Assembly (NCBI GenBank): GCA_028870815.1
Contig: JAGWOU010000083.1
Location: 1 to 7,143 of the forward strand
Direction of reading: 5' to 3'
Source of the DNA: Rhodospirillales bacterium
GTDB lineage: Bacteria > Pseudomonadota > Alphaproteobacteria > Acetobacterales > Acetobacteraceae
Length of the DNA stretch: 7,143 bases
Each line of letters starts with the position of its first letter. The stretch's first letter is position 1. The notes under the pieces were generated by a model. That model had not been told where the DNA came from. It ran no database searches and saw nothing but the letters and a program-made list of their open reading frames with translations. Below are positions 1-6,094 of the stretch, piece by piece. Both the position numbers and the translations under genes were made by a program.

Positions 1-840
1 ATCGTCCAACATTGCCAGCTCCGCCAGCAATGGCGCGGCTAAATCCTCGCGTGCGGCGAGTTTTAGTTCCTTTCCGGCGGCGGCAAACTTGTTCCAGGGG
101 CAGACGGCCAGGCAATCGTCGCAGCCATAGATGCGGTTGCCGATAGCGGCGCGGAATTCTTCCGGGATTGGGCCGGCATGTTCGATGGTGAGGTAGGAGA
201 TGCAGCGCCGCGCATCGAGTTTGTAAGGCGCAGGAAAAGCGTTTGTGGGGCAGGCGGTTTGGCAAGCGGTGCAACTGCCGCAATGGTCACGCTCCGGCGC
301 GTCCGGCGTTAATTCCAATGTGGTGTAGATTTCTCCGAGGAATAGCCAGGACCCATGTGAACGGGAGACGAGGTTGGTGTGCTTGCCTTGCCAGCCGAGA
401 CCGGCCTGTTCGGCCAGCGGCTTTTCCATAACGGGTGCGGTATCCACGAACACTTTCACGCCTTCACCCCGCGCGGCGATGAATTGCGCGAGGTGTTTCA
501 GCTTTCCCTTGATGATATCATGATAATCCCGGTTGCGGGCATAGACGGAGATGTTTCCAACATCTTTCCGGGAAAGATTGGCCAGTGAGTCGCCTTCTGG
601 TGCGTAGGAAAAGCCTAAGGAAATGACCGTTAAAGCCTCTGGCCACAAGGCTTGCGGATGGGCGCGTTCGGCGGTGCGCTGCGCCATCCAGCCCATGGTG
701 CCGTGCTGGCCGTTTTGCAAAAACTCTTGCAGATAAAACAGTTTTTCCGGCGGCAGGCTGGCACGGGTGAAGCCGGTTGCGGCGAAGCCAAGCTCCGCCG
801 CCTTGTCTGTGATTTCTGCCTTTAAATCAACCGCGGCCAC
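1..840 (-). CDS. queG: Epoxyqueuosine reductase QueG, C-terminus cut off by window edge
   Basis: Catalyses the last step of queuosine synthesis, reducing epoxyqueuosine to queuosine in the anticodon loop of tRNA, using cobalamin and two [4Fe-4S] clusters; cytoplasmic. The frame is open from a GTG at 840 to base 1 (280 codons seen; E. coli QueG has 379). Visible motifs: VDTAPVMEKPLAEQAG at residues 132-147, whose Asp133 matches the family's catalytic Asp, then GWQGKHTN (149-156). A ferredoxin-like part follows: C187-x2-C190-x2-C193-x3-CP (197), C213, and C240-x2-C243-x3-CP (247). All eight cluster cysteines are present. The missing end should be the HEAT-like C-terminal part. The GTG start is chosen because no ATG lies near it and the N-terminus then has the family's usual length; it overlaps the end of queF by 14 bases and has only a weak, distant purine run upstream, so translation is probably coupled to queF. 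Family assignment is firm; the start is moderately sure. Confidence 0.95.
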   Translation of the reverse strand, partial: MAAVDLKAEITDKAAELGFAATGFTRASLPPEKLFYLQEFLQNGQHGTMGWMAQRTAERAHPQALWPEALTVISLGFSYAPEGDSLANLSRKDVGNISVYARNRDYHDIIKGKLKHLAQFIAARGEGVKVFVDTAPVMEKPLAEQAGLGWQGKHTNLVSRSHGSWLFLGEIYTTLELTPDAPERDHCGSCTACQTACPTNAFPAPYKLDARRCISYLTIEHAGPIPEEFRAAIGNRIYGCDDCLAVCPWNKFAAAGKELKLAAREDLAAPLLAELAMLDD

Positions 841-1291
841 GATAGGGGGGTACGCCCTGGTCGGGTATCCAGCTATCTTCAGGCGGCTTGCCGGTTTGCC
901 AGAACACGTCGATGGGAATCCCGCCGCGTGGATACCAGTAGGCGCCGATGCGCAGCCATTTCGGGGACAGCAATTCGATCAGCCGGTCCGCGATCATCAA
1001 GGTGCAGGCTTCATGAAACCCGCCATGGTTGCGGAAGGAATGGAAGAACAGCTTCAGGCTCTTGCTCTCCACCAGCCATTCATCGGGGATGTAGTCGATG
1101 ACGATATGCGCGAAATCCGGCTGGCCGGTCATCGGGCAGAGGGAGGTGAATTCCGGACAGACGAAGCGCACAACAGCGTTTTTGCCGCCGGTTTCGGCGG
1201 GCACGCGCTCCAGTACGGCCTCTTCGGGACTGCGGGGCTGTTCGGCTTTGGTGCCAAGCTGTTGCAGCCCGGCGTAACGGTCGTCTGTCAT
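827..1291 (-). CDS. queF: NADPH-dependent 7-cyano-7-deazaguanine (preQ0) reductase QueF, short type
   Basis: Reduces the nitrile of preQ0 to the aminomethyl group of preQ1 with NADPH, supplying the base that Tgt inserts; cytoplasmic, tunnelling-fold family. With the start at 1291 it has 154 residues, the size of the short single-module (B. subtilis-like) type, not the roughly 280-residue E. coli type. The active site reads CPMTGQPDF, with Cys52 as the thioimide-forming nucleophile and Asp59 seven residues later. The family motif ESKSLKLFFHSF (75-86) is followed by NHGGFHE (88-94), and the C-terminus ends PPYRGRG as is usual. The frame stays open 14 codons further upstream into tgt, but the ATG at 1291 is preferred: it forms an ATGA overlap with the tgt stop, has a good AGAGAGGA ribosome site eight bases upstream, and starts the protein where relatives start. 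Six G in a row (845-850) encode Pro-Pro near the end and do not break the frame. Confidence 0.97.
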   Translation of the reverse strand: MTDDRYAGLQQLGTKAEQPRSPEEAVLERVPAETGGKNAVVRFVCPEFTSLCPMTGQPDFAHIVIDYIPDEWLVESKSLKLFFHSFRNHGGFHEACTLMIADRLIELLSPKWLRIGAYWYPRGGIPIDVFWQTGKPPEDSWIPDQGVPPYRGRG

Positions 1292-2415
1292 GAATCTGGT
1301 CCTCTCTGCCAGTTGCTCCGTGTATCGGCGCAATAGGCGTCATATGCCTTATTCAGGATGGCTGTGCGCGCCCCCTGCATCAAGGTCTGATAATAGGTGA
1401 GGTTGTGGGTGGTGAGCAGCATCGGCCCCAACATTTCCTCGCACCGGAAAAGATGGTGCAGATAGGCCCGCGTGTGGCGGGTGCAGCAGAGGCAGGCGCA
1501 GTTTTCGTCCAGCACGCGCGTGTCGTCCTGAAAGCGGGCGTTGCGCATATTGAAGATGCCGTTGGAAGTGAAGGCCCGCGCGGTGCGCCCGGCGCGGGTG
1601 GGCATCACGCAGTCAAACATATCCACCCCGCGCGCCACGGCGCCGAGAAGATCGTCCGGCGTGCCGACGCCCATGAGGTAGCGGGGTTTTTGGGCAGGCA
1701 GGAAGTCCGTGCAGTAATCCAGCACCTCGAACATCACCGCCTGGCCTTCGCCCACGGCCAGGCCGCCAATGGCGTAGCCCTCGAAATCCAAATCCACCAG
1801 GGCGGCGGCGGAGTGACGGCGTAGATCCTCGTACACATTGCCTTGCATGATGCCGAACTGGCCGTAGCCGGGGCGTTTCACAAAGGCATCGCGCGAGCGC
1901 TTGGCCCAGCGGATGGAAAGCTCCATCGAGTCCTTCGCTTCCCGGTGGGTGGCGGGAAATTTGGTACACTCGTCGAGCTGCATGGTGATGGTGGAGTCCA
2001 GCAGATGCTGGATTTCCGTGGACCGCTCGGGCGTCAGCTCATAGGCCGTGCCGTCAATGTGTGAACGGAAGGTGACGCCCTTTTCCTCCAGCTTGCGCAG
2101 CTTGGCGAGCGACATGATTTGAAACCCGCCGGAATCGGTGAGGATGGGGCCGGGCCAGTCCATCATCTTATGCAAGCCGCCGAGGCGCGCCACGCGCTCC
2201 GCCGTGGGGCGGAGCATGAGGTGGTAGGTGTTGCCGAGGACGATCTTGGCACCTGTTTCGCGCACGGCATCGGCGGTCATGGCCTTTACCGTGCCGGCGG
2301 TGCCCACGGCCATGAAAATGGGGGTGGGCACTTCGCCATGGGCGGTGGCCAGCAAGCCGGCGCGTGCGTGGCCATCCTGGCCCGCCAGGGTGAAGGAGAA
2401 GCTTGGGGTGGTCAT
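1288..2415 (-). CDS. tgt: tRNA-guanine transglycosylase Tgt
   Basis: Exchanges the genetically encoded guanine at position 34 of tRNAs with GUN anticodons (Tyr, His, Asn, Asp) for preQ1; cytoplasmic TIM-barrel zinc enzyme. The 375 residues equal the E. coli length. Visible motifs: TDSGGFQ with Asp94 (base/acid residue), QLDEC with Asp148 (substrate binding), GGLAVGE at 217-223, and FDCVMPTRAGRTA with Asp268 as nucleophile. The zinc site is C306-x-C308-x2-C311 plus His337 in TTHNLTYY. All catalytic and metal residues are present, so the enzyme should be active. It follows queA by 37 bases and its TGA overlaps the queF ATG. Oddly, the bases before the ATG are C-rich with no Shine-Dalgarno sequence; the N-terminus fits the family, so the start is still preferred. 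Confidence 0.98.
   Translation of the reverse strand: MTTPSFSFTLAGQDGHARAGLLATAHGEVPTPIFMAVGTAGTVKAMTADAVRETGAKIVLGNTYHLMLRPTAERVARLGGLHKMMDWPGPILTDSGGFQIMSLAKLRKLEEKGVTFRSHIDGTAYELTPERSTEIQHLLDSTITMQLDECTKFPATHREAKDSMELSIRWAKRSRDAFVKRPGYGQFGIMQGNVYEDLRRHSAAALVDLDFEGYAIGGLAVGEGQAVMFEVLDYCTDFLPAQKPRYLMGVGTPDDLLGAVARGVDMFDCVMPTRAGRTARAFTSNGIFNMRNARFQDDTRVLDENCACLCCTRHTRAYLHHLFRCEEMLGPMLLTTHNLTYYQTLMQGARTAILNKAYDAYCADTRSNWQRGPDS
1300..1307 (-). promoter_or_regulatory. Ribosome binding site of queF
   Basis: On the minus strand the bases AGAGAGGA lie eight bases before the ATG at 1291, inside the last codons of tgt. This is the strongest Shine-Dalgarno match seen in the queuosine module and supports the 154-residue QueF over the longer open frame. 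Confidence 0.75.
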
Positions 2416-2452
2416 GGGGTGGGATTAGCGGGAATGGCGGGGAAGTGCCAGC
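2416..2452 (-). other. Spacer between queA and tgt, C-rich, no ribosome site seen
   Basis: These 37 bases separate the queA stop TAA from the tgt ATG. Read on the minus strand the spacer is rich in C (it ends in ...CCCACCCC before ATG) and has no GGAG- or AGGA-like sequence at a useful distance. No hairpin followed by T residues is seen, so I do not call a terminator. How tgt is translated here is not evident from the sequence. Confidence 0.6.
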
Positions 2453-3481
2453 TTAGGCCGCGCGCTCCAGCAAACACGCATCGCCATAGGAATAGAACCT
2501 GTACCCGTTCGCGATGGCGTGAGCATAGGCCGCTTTGATGCGTTCCGTGCCCGCGAAGGCGCTGACCAGCATCAGCAGGGTGGAGTGGGGCAGGTGGAAA
2601 TTTGTGAACAGGGCGTCCGCGATTTTGAAGCGATAGCCGGGATAGATGAAAATTTCCGTCTCCGAATCAAACGGCTTCAGTACGCCCTCGGCCGTGGCGG
2701 CGGATTCCAGCAGGCGCAGCGCGGTGGTGCCGATGGGAATGATCCGCCGCCCCGCCGCCTTAGCCGCGTTGATGCGCTGGGCGGTGGCTTCCGTGATGTA
2801 GCCGCGCTCGGCATGCATCTTATGCTCTTTAATGTTCTCCACACGCACGGGCAGAAAGGTGCCGGCGCCGACATGCAGTGTGACCTTCGCCATTTCGATG
2901 CCGCGCGCGGCGAGGGCCTCCAGCAGCGTTGGCGTGAAATGCAGCCCTGCCGTGGGGGCGGCCACGGCACCTTCGTGGGCCGCGAAGAGGGTTTGGTAGT
3001 CGTTTTTGTCCTGCTCGGTGATGCCTTCGGGCCGGGCGATATAAGGCGGCAGGGCGAGCGCGCCAGAACGCTCCAGGGCGGCGTAGAAATCATCCGCGGT
3101 GAAACGCAGAGTGGCCGCGCCACCGGGCTCCATTTCCACCACTTCGGCGGAGAAAGCGGGGTCGATGACCAGAGTGTCGCCCTGTTTCACGCGCTTGGAA
3201 TTGCGCAGCAGCACATGCCAGGTGCCGTCATCCAGCCGCCGGTCCAGCGTGATGCCGATTGTGGCTTCCCCGCGTCTGGCCGTGAGCTGGGCCGGGATCA
3301 CCTTGGTGTCGTTCACCACCAGCAAGTCGTCAGGGCGCAGCAAGCTGGGGAGGTCGCGCACGATATGGTCGTGCAGCCCATCCGCCGCCACATGCAGCAG
3401 CCGGGCGGAATCACGCGGGCGCGCCGGGGCGGTGGCGATCCGCTCCGGCGGCAACTCATACCCGAACTCTGAAAGCTGCAT
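2453..3481 (-). CDS. queA: S-adenosylmethionine:tRNA ribosyltransferase-isomerase QueA
   Basis: Transfers and isomerises the ribosyl part of S-adenosylmethionine onto preQ1 already in tRNA, giving epoxyqueuosine; cytoplasmic. The chosen protein has 342 residues (E. coli 356) and carries family motifs in order: FGYELPPERIA (6-16), RDSARLL (23-29), VVNDTKVIPA (55-64), VAAPTAGLHFT (173-183), LHVGAGTFLPVR (202-213), IGTTALRLLES (250-260), TNFHLPHSTLLMLVSAF (293-309), and a C-terminal GYRFYSYGDACLL (326-338). The frame is open 18 codons further upstream, but those residues match the VOC gene's other frame and not QueA. The ATG at 3481 lies in a TGATG overlap with the VOC stop, which suggests translational coupling; a G-rich run (GGGGG at 3486-3490) sits close before it. 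Confidence 0.98.
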   Translation of the reverse strand: MQLSEFGYELPPERIATAPARPRDSARLLHVAADGLHDHIVRDLPSLLRPDDLLVVNDTKVIPAQLTARRGEATIGITLDRRLDDGTWHVLLRNSKRVKQGDTLVIDPAFSAEVVEMEPGGAATLRFTADDFYAALERSGALALPPYIARPEGITEQDKNDYQTLFAAHEGAVAAPTAGLHFTPTLLEALAARGIEMAKVTLHVGAGTFLPVRVENIKEHKMHAERGYITEATAQRINAAKAAGRRIIPIGTTALRLLESAATAEGVLKPFDSETEIFIYPGYRFKIADALFTNFHLPHSTLLMLVSAFAGTERIKAAYAHAIANGYRFYSYGDACLLERAA

Positions 3482-3876
3482 CAGGCCCCCAGATAGGATG
3501 CCAGCTCGATGAGGTTCCCGTCCGGGTCGCGGCAATAGACGGACATGATGTCCCCCAGCGCGCCGATGCGCGTGACGGGCCCGCGCTCGATGGCGACACC
3601 ACAGGCATGGAGCTGACCCACGACATCCTCCGGCCCCACGGCCACGACGAAGCAGAGATCCAGCGTGCCCGGCTGGGCGGTTTGCGCGTGCGGGATCACC
3701 TCGTGCCCAACCTCGTGCAGATTGATCTTCTGGGCGCCGAAGCGCAAAGCGGTCCGGTTTTTGCCGCCATATTCCTCGCGCTCCATGCCCAGCACGCGCT
3801 GATACCAGCCCGCTGTGACGTTCAGGTCCCGGCAGACCAGCACCACATGATCGATGCGATCGACAGTGAATTTCAT
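3481..3876 (-). CDS. VOC-superfamily (glyoxalase/dioxygenase fold) protein, GLOD5-like
   Basis: A 131-residue protein with the paired beta-alpha-beta-beta-beta pattern of the vicinal-oxygen-chelate superfamily, resembling the poorly characterised GLOD5-type proteins. Module one starts RIDHVVLVCRDLNVTAGWY (7-25), runs through YQRVLGM and ends INLHEVGHE (51-59). Module two starts with LDLCFVV (72-78) and ends with SVYCRDPDGNLIELASY (112-128). By position, candidate metal ligands are His10, His54, Asp73 and Glu124; Asp73 sits where glyoxalase I has a histidine. The fold is clear but the substrate is not: a glyoxalase, hydrolase, dioxygenase or resistance role cannot be chosen from sequence. It begins three bases after the fumarase stop (TGA-ACA-ATG) and its own TGA overlaps the queA start, so it is co-translated with both neighbours. 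I see no reason to assign it to queuosine synthesis beyond position. Confidence 0.85.
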   Translation of the reverse strand: MKFTVDRIDHVVLVCRDLNVTAGWYQRVLGMEREEYGGKNRTALRFGAQKINLHEVGHEVIPHAQTAQPGTLDLCFVVAVGPEDVVGQLHACGVAIERGPVTRIGALGDIMSVYCRDPDGNLIELASYLGA

Positions 3877-3879
3877 TGT

Positions 3880-5526
3880 TCAGGCGAGGTCCGCAAAGAA
3901 GTCGTTGCCCTTGTCGTCCACCACGATGAAAGCCGGGAAATCCTTCACCTCGATTCTCCAGACGGCTTCCATACCAAGCTCCGGATATTCCAGCACCTCA
4001 ACCTTGGTGATGTTGTTCTGCGCCAGCACCGCGGCCGGGCCGCCGATGGAGCCGAGATAGAAGCCGCCATGTTTGGCGCAGGCCTGCGTCACGGCCTCGG
4101 AACGGTTGCCCTTGGCCAGCATCACCATGGAGCCGCCAGCTTCCTGGAAAGCGTCCACATAGGAATCCATGCGCCCGGCGGTGGTGGGGCCGAAGCTGCC
4201 CGTTGCCATGCCGTCCGGCGTTTTGGCGGGGCCAGCGTAATAGACCGGGTGGTTCTTCATGTAATCGGGCATGCCTTCGCCGCGGTCCAGCCGCTCTTGC
4301 AGCTTGGCGTGGGCAATGTCGCGCGCCACCACGATGGTGCCGGTGAGCGCCACGCGGGCTTTGACCGGATGCTTGGAAAGCTCCGCCAGAATATCTTTCA
4401 TCGGCCGGTTCAGGTCGATAGCGACCACCTCGCCGCCCAGATGCTCGTCCGTAATTTCGGGGAGGTACTTGGCCGGGTTGGTTTCCAGCTGTTCCAGGAA
4501 CACGCCTTCCGGCGTGATCTTGGCCTTGATCTGCCGGTCCGCCGAGCAGGATACGCCGATGCCGATGGGCAAGGACGCGCCGTGGCGGGGCAGGCGGATG
4601 ACGCGCACATCGTGACAGAAATATTTGCCGCCGAACTGCGCGCCAATGCCGATCTTGCGGCTGATTTCCAGCACCTTCTGTTCCATTTCCAGGTCGCGGA
4701 AGGCACGGCCCGTGGCATCGCCACTGGTGGGCAGATTGTCGTAATATTTAGTGGAGGCAAGCTTGACCGTTTTCAGGTTCAGCTCGGCCGAGGTGCCGCC
4801 GATGACAATGGCGAGATGATAAGGCGGGCAGGCGGAGGTGCCGAGGGTTTTGATCTTCGTTTCGATAAAAGCGTAGATTTTCTCGGGCGTGAGAACCGCG
4901 CGGGTTTCTTGGAACAGATAGGTCTTGTTGGCCGAGCCGCCGCCCTTGGCGATGAATTGCAGATTGAACTCATCCGCATGGTAATCGCCGGGGGAGGCCA
5001 TGATGTCGAACTGCACGGGCAGGTTGTTGCCGGTGTTCTTCTCGTCGAACATGGTGAGCGGCGCCATCTGCGAATAGCGCAGATTGGTCTCGGTGTAGGT
5101 GCGGGCGACACCCCAGGAAAATGCTTCTTCCTCATTGCCTTCCACCCACACGCGCTGGCCCTTTTTGCCGAAGATCAAGGCGGTGCCGGTGTCCTGGCAC
5201 ATGGGCAGAATTCCCTTGGCGGCGATTGAGGCGTTTTTCAGGAACTCCATGGCCACGTAGCGGTCATTCTCGCTGGCCTCGGGGTCTTTCAAGATATTGG
5301 CGAGTTGCTGCAGGTGTGCCGGGCGCAGCAGATGCGAAATATCGTGAAATGCCGCGAAAGCCAGCTCGGAGAGTGCGCCCTCGGTGACCTTGAGTACCGT
5401 CTTACCCTCGACCTCGATGGTGGACACGCCTTCGATATCGAGCTTGCGGTACTTCGTGTCATCTTCGCCCAGCGGAAACATCGGCGAGTAGCTGAAACCG
5501 GGGCTGCGCTGCAAAGGGGCGTTCAT
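3880..5526 (-). CDS. Class I fumarate hydratase (iron-sulfur fumarase, FumA/FumB type)
   Basis: Interconverts fumarate and L-malate in the TCA cycle; class I enzymes are oxygen-sensitive cytoplasmic dimers with a [4Fe-4S] cluster. The 548 residues equal the E. coli FumA length and cover both parts: the N-terminal alpha region (roughly 1-340) and the C-terminal beta region (roughly 370-548). Likely cluster ligands are Cys110 (ILPMCQDTGTA), Cys233 (TSACPPYHLA) and Cys327 (GVSCSADR); the 94-residue spacing of the last two is the same as in E. coli FumA. The catalytic loop GPTTAGRMDSY (446-456) contains Thr448/Thr449. Related tartrate dehydratases share the fold, but the full-length single-chain form and unbroken fumarase motifs favour fumarase. 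It starts ten bases after the sspB stop with a GAGG ribosome site that overlaps that stop, so coupling is likely. Confidence 0.95.
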   Translation of the reverse strand: MNAPLQRSPGFSYSPMFPLGEDDTKYRKLDIEGVSTIEVEGKTVLKVTEGALSELAFAAFHDISHLLRPAHLQQLANILKDPEASENDRYVAMEFLKNASIAAKGILPMCQDTGTALIFGKKGQRVWVEGNEEEAFSWGVARTYTETNLRYSQMAPLTMFDEKNTGNNLPVQFDIMASPGDYHADEFNLQFIAKGGGSANKTYLFQETRAVLTPEKIYAFIETKIKTLGTSACPPYHLAIVIGGTSAELNLKTVKLASTKYYDNLPTSGDATGRAFRDLEMEQKVLEISRKIGIGAQFGGKYFCHDVRVIRLPRHGASLPIGIGVSCSADRQIKAKITPEGVFLEQLETNPAKYLPEITDEHLGGEVVAIDLNRPMKDILAELSKHPVKARVALTGTIVVARDIAHAKLQERLDRGEGMPDYMKNHPVYYAGPAKTPDGMATGSFGPTTAGRMDSYVDAFQEAGGSMVMLAKGNRSEAVTQACAKHGGFYLGSIGGPAAVLAQNNITKVEVLEYPELGMEAVWRIEVKDFPAFIVVDDKGNDFFADLA

Positions 5527-5534
5527 GGTGCGTG

Positions 5535-5538
5535 CCTC
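5535..5538 (-). promoter_or_regulatory. Ribosome binding site of the fumarase gene
   Basis: GAGG on the minus strand lies eight bases before the ATG at 5526 and shares bases with the TGA of sspB. Its overlap with the upstream stop codon suggests that ribosomes ending sspB could restart on the fumarase gene. Confidence 0.6.
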
Positions 5539-6037
5539 AGTCTTTCTGGCGGCGGCGGAAAGCGTCCAGGCTCACCACATCGGCGGGCTGATCGGTGGGG
5601 CGCGAAGGCACGTCATCGCCCTGAGGTTCTGGAATATCAGCGATTTTCACGGGCTCGGGTACGTCCACGTGGAATTGCAGCCCGAAGCGAACCTCGGGGT
5701 CAGCGAAGCTGGTGATGGCGGCGATGGGGATGACGAGGGTGGTGGGAATGCCGGAGAAGCTCAACCCCACGGATACGGCCGTGTCGTCCACCGACAGGCT
5801 ATGAAACTGGTGCTGAAGCACAATGGTCATTTCGTCCGGATACTGGGCCAGCAACCGGTCCGGGATCGCGACGCCGGGATAAGTGGTTTTGAAAGTGATG
5901 TAGAAATGATGCCCGCCGGGTAGGCCCTCAGCCGCCACATGGCGCAGCGCGCTGATAACGACCTGGCGCAGTGCGTCCTGCGTCCATTCGTCATAGGGCA
6001 GCAGTGATTCGGGTGAGTTCAGATCGTCTTCGGCCAT
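5537..6037 (-). CDS. sspB: SspB, alphaproteobacterial ClpXP adaptor (stringent starvation protein B family)
   Basis: Adaptor that binds ssrA-tagged unfinished proteins and delivers them to the ClpXP protease in the cytoplasm. The protein has 166 residues. The folded tag-binding part runs from about 12 to 128, with GGHHFYITFKTTYPGVAIPD (41-60) and YPDEMTIVLQHQF (66-78). A Pro/Asp-rich flexible linker (about 127-153) follows, and a short conserved tail VVSLDAFRRRQKD (154-166) is expected to dock on the ClpX N-domain. This tail is the alpha-type version and differs from E. coli SspB. The frame could begin six codons earlier at a TTG (6055), but the ATG at 6037 is preferred because AAGGGA lies nine bases before it. 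It sits 57 bases after olsB and ten before the fumarase gene. Confidence 0.93.
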   Translation of the reverse strand: MAEDDLNSPESLLPYDEWTQDALRQVVISALRHVAAEGLPGGHHFYITFKTTYPGVAIPDRLLAQYPDEMTIVLQHQFHSLSVDDTAVSVGLSFSGIPTTLVIPIAAITSFADPEVRFGLQFHVDVPEPVKIADIPEPQGDDVPSRPTDQPADVVSLDAFRRRQKD

Positions 6038-6094
6038 GGCTCCAAATCCCTTCAAGTCCCGGCTTTTCCGGGGCTCCGGCTTCCGTTTCCGCTG
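6038..6094 (-). other. olsB-sspB spacer, widest gap in the window
   Basis: The 57 bases hold the sspB ribosome site and a short GC hairpin (CCCGG, five-base loop, CCGGG at 6058-6072). No T-run follows the hairpin, so it is not a convincing terminator. I could not make out a -35/-10 pair. A weak processing or promoter site here is possible but unsupported. Confidence 0.5.
6047..6052 (-). promoter_or_regulatory. Ribosome binding site of sspB
   Basis: AAGGGA on the minus strand lies nine bases before the ATG at 6037. It decides between that ATG and the in-frame TTG at 6055, which would put this purine run inside the coding sequence. Confidence 0.65.

Noticed and set aside
63..290. A short minus-strand frame starting MTIAAVAPLAKPP
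   Set aside because: It is another frame of the queG iron-sulfur region; the queG frame here carries both cysteine clusters.
512..521. Perfect ten-base palindrome ATGATATCAT as an operator
   Set aside because: It lies inside queG where it encodes conserved-looking residues (YHDII), far from any start, and occurs once only.
1292..1333. A 14-codon longer N-terminus for QueF
   Set aside because: The ATG at 1291 has an ATGA junction with tgt and a strong ribosome site; the extension is just another frame of the tgt end.
2519..3472. A 317-codon open frame on the plus strand opposite queA
   Set aside because: Same effect of codon bias in GC-rich DNA; low-complexity Gly/Arg/Gln-rich product and no ribosome site, opposite a complete queA.
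3482..3535. An 18-codon longer N-terminus for QueA
   Set aside because: The extra residues do not resemble QueA, lie inside the VOC gene, and the ATG at 3481 gives the normal family N-terminus and a TGATG junction.
3607..5229. A 540-codon open frame on the plus strand opposite the fumarase gene
   Set aside because: It is the mirror of a GC-rich real gene. Its translation is rich in His, Gly and Ala with no family motif, while the minus strand encodes a complete, motif-perfect fumarase.
6058..6072. Short GC hairpin CCCGG-CTTTT-CCGGG between olsB and sspB as a terminator
   Set aside because: Only five base pairs and no T-run after it on the minus strand; such short pairings are common in GC-rich DNA.
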